The position numbers were made by a program, and so were the translations under genes. Of a stretch of 64,000 bases of DNA, positions 61,784 through 64,000 are shown piece by piece. Position 1 is the stretch's first letter. Every line of letters starts with the position of its first letter. Source of the stretch: Planomonospora sp. ID67723. Lineage in GTDB: Bacteria > Actinomycetota > Actinomycetes > Streptosporangiales > Streptosporangiaceae. The stretch covers positions 1,178,001 through 1,242,000 of the forward strand of contig NZ_JABTEZ010000002.1 in NCBI RefSeq assembly GCF_015711605.1, in the 5' to 3' direction. The notes below the pieces were generated by a model. The model had not been told where the DNA came from. It worked only from the letters and a program-made list of their open reading frames with translations, and searched no databases.

Positions 61784-61969
61784 TCACCTCCTGCGGCGCC
61801 AGTTCCCCCCGCGCCACCCGGCCGTGCCGATCCCCGCCTGGTGCAGGGCGAGCAGCAGCAGGCCGAGCAGCAGGAAGGTCGTGGCCGAGACGCCCGCCCC
61901 GAGGCTGGCGTCCAGAAGGTCGAGCAGCAGGCCGAGGCCGAACACGATGGCGGCGGCGATGGCGAGCAT
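61784..61969 (-). CDS. Small membrane protein, 61 residues
   Basis: Starts at ATG 61969 with GAGGTG just before it. Two short hydrophobic helices (IAAAIVFGLGLLLDLL and TTFLLLGLLLLALHQAG) and a basic tail GGNWRRRR. Such small two-helix proteins are frequent in actinomycetes and mostly unnamed. It begins 4 bases after the stop of the preceding hypothetical gene, so it is co-transcribed with the two genes upstream. Confidence 0.72.
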   Translation of the reverse strand: MLAIAAAIVFGLGLLLDLLDASLGAGVSATTFLLLGLLLLALHQAGIGTAGWRGGNWRRRR

Positions 61970-61973
61970 GGGA

Positions 61974-62615
61974 TCACCTCTTCCCGGTTGACGTGATGGG
62001 CAGGCCCAGCAGCTCCTCCAACGTCGACCGGTAGTCGCGCAGGGCCGTACGGAGCCGCTCGGTGTCGTTGTCGCCGTCCTCCTTCCAGAGCGCCTGGAGA
62101 TCGGTGGCCCGGGTCTCCAGCGCCGTCCGGATCGAGGTCACCAGCTCGTCGAGGAGGGAGTGGGCGCGCTCCACCGCGTCACGGGGATCGTCCACGAACC
62201 CCACCTGGACCTCCTGCCAGCGCCGCCGTACATCCTCGGGGTCCCGGTCGAACAGCGAGGCACGCGGAGTCCGCCGGGGCGCCGGGTCCGCGCCCGAGGG
62301 CTCCGGCCGGTCGTCGAGGTCCGCGTGCTCCAGGGCGGAGGGGTCCTGATCCGCGTGGACCGGGTCCGGGGACTGCGGCCGGTCGCCGGGGCCGGCGTCC
62401 TCCGGGACGGGACGGCCGGTCCCGGCGCGGTCCGCACCGGTCGGAGGCGTGTCACGGTCCGGCACGTCACCGGGCCCGCTGTGCGGCTCCTCCGGCCTGG
62501 GGGGCACCGTGTCGCCGCGCTGCGGCGGGATGTGCGGCTGCGTGTCCTCGCCCGGGACGCCGTCGTCCGGACGGGTCGGGCGGCCGTGCACCAGCCGGTC
62601 GGGTCGGTCATTCAT
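61974..62615 (-). CDS. Hypothetical protein with disordered N-terminus; paralogue of the next gene upstream
   Basis: 213 residues. The first 120 are Pro/Asp/Arg-rich and likely unstructured. The C-terminal 95 residues form a helical domain starting RWQEVQVGFVDDPRDAVERA, followed by HSLLDELVTSIRTAL and ending in RLRTALRDYRSTLEELLGL. The domain matches that in the protein encoded 7 bases upstream (WTEVQERFVDAPGFAVTEAD), so the pair arose by duplication. I know this pattern only as a conserved actinobacterial hypothetical. Confidence 0.72.
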   Translation of the reverse strand: MNDRPDRLVHGRPTRPDDGVPGEDTQPHIPPQRGDTVPPRPEEPHSGPGDVPDRDTPPTGADRAGTGRPVPEDAGPGDRPQSPDPVHADQDPSALEHADLDDRPEPSGADPAPRRTPRASLFDRDPEDVRRRWQEVQVGFVDDPRDAVERAHSLLDELVTSIRTALETRATDLQALWKEDGDNDTERLRTALRDYRSTLEELLGLPITSTGKR

Positions 62616-62622
62616 GATCGGG

Positions 62623-63297
62623 TCACCGTCCTCGGGGGTCGCGGGGGGTGTTCCGCTCGCTTTCGCCGGTCAGTTCGTCCCCGTCCCGTACGGGACGGGC
62701 CTCCTGGCGGCGCTGACCGGCGTGCCGCGGGGCGTGGTCACCGTTCACCGCGCGGGACTCCTCGGCCTCCAGCAGCTCCTGGAACAGGGCGCGGTAGTGC
62801 ACCATGGCCTGCCGGAGCTCCTCGGTGGAGGCCTGCTTGCGCGCGGCCCGGCCGCTGATCTCGTGGGCACGCCGGTAGTGGTCGAGCGTGCGGCCGTGCG
62901 CCACCGACAGGTCGGCGATCCGCTGCTCGAAGTCGTCGGTCGGGTAACCCCGCTCGGCCATCACCGAGGTCACCAGATGATCGGCCTCCGTCACCGCGAA
63001 CCCGGGGGCGTCCACGAAGCGTTCCTGGACCTCGGTCCATTTCTTCGCGTACGACTCGCGCGTCCCGGCGTCGAGCGGGCGGATGTCAAGGGAGCTGAAA
63101 CGCTCCTCGCGGGCGAGGAGCTCCTGCTCGGCCTCGCGCCGGCTCTCGCGTTCCTGAAGGGTGCGTTCGTACTCGGGGCCGAATCGTTCGCGGAGCCGGT
63201 GCCGGCGTCGCTGTTGCAGTACGACGTAGCCGACTGCGATGATCGCCGCCACCGCCACCACGATGACGACCACCCAGATCAGAGTCTCGGCGGACAT
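62623..63297 (-). CDS. Membrane-anchored hypothetical protein, paralogue of the next gene
   Basis: 224 residues. An N-terminal membrane helix (TLIWVVVIVVAVAAIIAVGY) is followed by a charged linker (RRRHRLRERFGPEYERTLQE) and a helical domain beginning KWTEVQERFVDAPGFAVTEA, which aligns with the domain of the downstream protein, then a polar tail. The topology suggests a cytoplasmic domain held at the membrane. Function unknown; the FGPEYERTL phrase is common in actinobacterial membrane-anchored hypothetical proteins. Confidence 0.75.
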   Translation of the reverse strand: MSAETLIWVVVIVVAVAAIIAVGYVVLQQRRRHRLRERFGPEYERTLQERESRREAEQELLAREERFSSLDIRPLDAGTRESYAKKWTEVQERFVDAPGFAVTEADHLVTSVMAERGYPTDDFEQRIADLSVAHGRTLDHYRRAHEISGRAARKQASTEELRQAMVHYRALFQELLEAEESRAVNGDHAPRHAGQRRQEARPVRDGDELTGESERNTPRDPRGR

Positions 63298-63366
63298 GTG
63301 CGCCTCCGGTCGTGTCAGCGGTTGTCACCGCCCGCTGCCCCGTAGAGGCGTTCCGAAACCGCCCGC

Positions 63367-63828
63367 TTACTCCGGTATTACCTGGTCGTTGTCCGCGGGC
63401 CCCTCCCGGCCGGTGACGGCCCCCCGCGCCGCCGCGAGAACCGCCTCGACCAGCGATCCGCCCTCGGCCGCGGGAACCTCGCGGAACCCGTGCCCGGGGT
63501 CGTAGGCGATGTCCAGCCCCGCAGCGACCAGCCGGTCGGCCCAGCGCAGCGCGGTGTTGAGCTTCTCCACGGGAATCGCCCGCCCCTGGGCGACGGACGA
63601 CAGGTTGCGCAGGTTCGTGGCCGGGCCGGACTGGCTGTGCGCGCGGTCGAGCTTCCACGGGATCGCCCGGGAGTGGTCGAGCATCGGCTTGGACAGCCCC
63701 GCGGCGCGTTTGGCCTGCAGGATCCCCGACTCGCTCACCCCGAACCTGGCGGCCAGCTCCGCGTTCGACAGCCCCTGGCCTGCCAGCCGCCGCAGCTCCT
63801 CCTGGTCGATCAGCGCCTTGCGCCCCAC
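63367..63828 (-). CDS. Helix-turn-helix protein of unknown target
   Basis: 153 residues from GTG 63828 (GAGGGGCAT upstream). The N-terminal part KALIDQEELRRLAGQGLSNA and ELAARFGVSESGILQAKRAA form a clear helix-turn-helix of the resolvase/Trp-repressor sort. The rest (about 50-153) is not recognised. It could be a DNA-binding regulator or a decayed recombinase-like protein, and lies near a tRNA gene, a common integration site. Confidence 0.68.
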   Translation of the reverse strand: MGRKALIDQEELRRLAGQGLSNAELAARFGVSESGILQAKRAAGLSKPMLDHSRAIPWKLDRAHSQSGPATNLRNLSSVAQGRAIPVEKLNTALRWADRLVAAGLDIAYDPGHGFREVPAAEGGSLVEAVLAAARGAVTGREGPADNDQVIPE

Positions 63829-63955
63829 ATGCCCCTCGCTTTCATATGATCACGATCTCCCGGCGGACGCCTCGGCGTGCACATGCCCGCCGGATCTGCG
63901 CTAAGGTTATGACGTCCGCCCGAGAGGGGCGGCCCGCAAGGGCCAACGGACAAAC

Positions 63956-64000
<45 letters not shown>

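Overview
The window is high-GC DNA with strongly GC-biased third codon positions, many GTG starts and many 4-base ATGA/GTGA gene overlaps. The gene content points to a filamentous actinomycete, most likely Streptosporangiaceae or a near relative: a PknG/GlnX/GlnH cluster, GAF-ANTAR proteins, SpoIIE/STAS/RsbW partner-switch proteins, MEDS-ATPase and SigB/F/G-type sigma genes. The family assignment is inference from gene content only.

Layout. 1-4.6 kb: branched-chain amino-acid (or related amide) ABC transporter livFGHMK on the minus strand, cut by the left edge, divergent from a PucR-type regulator (4.8-6.0 kb). 6-10.6 kb: CBS-pair protein, a 1115-residue secreted subtilase with a foldable leader, and an Smr-domain protein. 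10.7-14.7 kb: a decayed accessory island holding an integrase catalytic-domain remnant, a membrane Ser/Thr kinase, a DDE transposase remnant, hypothetical fragments and a second copy of the sequence that encodes the integrase tail. 14.9-16.4 kb: tandem YciI protein and a secreted ricin-type lectin. 16.6-21.2 kb: dihydroxyacetone kinase genes dhaKLM translationally coupled to a STAS gene, behind an RsbW-like ATPase and a tiny coupled ORF, divergent from a GAF-ANTAR gene. 21.4-22.7 kb: acyltransferase and a small membrane protein.

22.8-32.1 kb is the most striking region: seven tightly packed minus-strand genes (coiled-coil protein, PknG-like kinase with TPR-like C-terminus, PP2C phosphatase, VWA protein, zinc-ribbon/FHA protein, GlnX-like membrane sensor, GlnH-like lipoprotein). 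It is an enlarged version of the mycobacterial PknG-GlnX-GlnH amino-acid sensing unit with the FHA effector, a phosphatase and two extra proteins built in. The kinase, phosphatase and FHA protein carry related small zinc-ribbon motifs near their N-termini.

32.4-37.1 kb: serine hydrolase, DinB protein, WYL-regulator remnant, ABM monooxygenase, two-component pair and a small membrane protein. 37.3-41.1 kb: proline catabolism (proline dehydrogenase and P5C dehydrogenase) divergent from a PucR-type regulator. 41.1-47.2 kb: L-rhamnose catabolism (rhamnulokinase and LacI regulator, divergent from rhamnose isomerase and the bifunctional aldolase/dehydrogenase) with a visible promoter and operator. 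47.3-54.3 kb: GH16 glycosidase, MocR regulator divergent from an EamA exporter, AAA+ ATPase, PaiB-like flavin protein and a GT4 glycosyltransferase. 54.4-60.2 kb: a stress-signalling block (MEDS-ATPase, SpoIIE-like protein with lost metal ligands, GAF-ANTAR, STAS, sigma factor, RsbW-like ATPase). 60.3-64 kb: type II NADH dehydrogenase, a small membrane protein, two related hypothetical proteins, an HTH protein and the start of a tRNA-Pro gene.

The unifying theme is signalling: amino-acid sensing through PknG, and two partner-switch modules, one joined to dihydroxyacetone phosphorylation and one next to a sigma factor.
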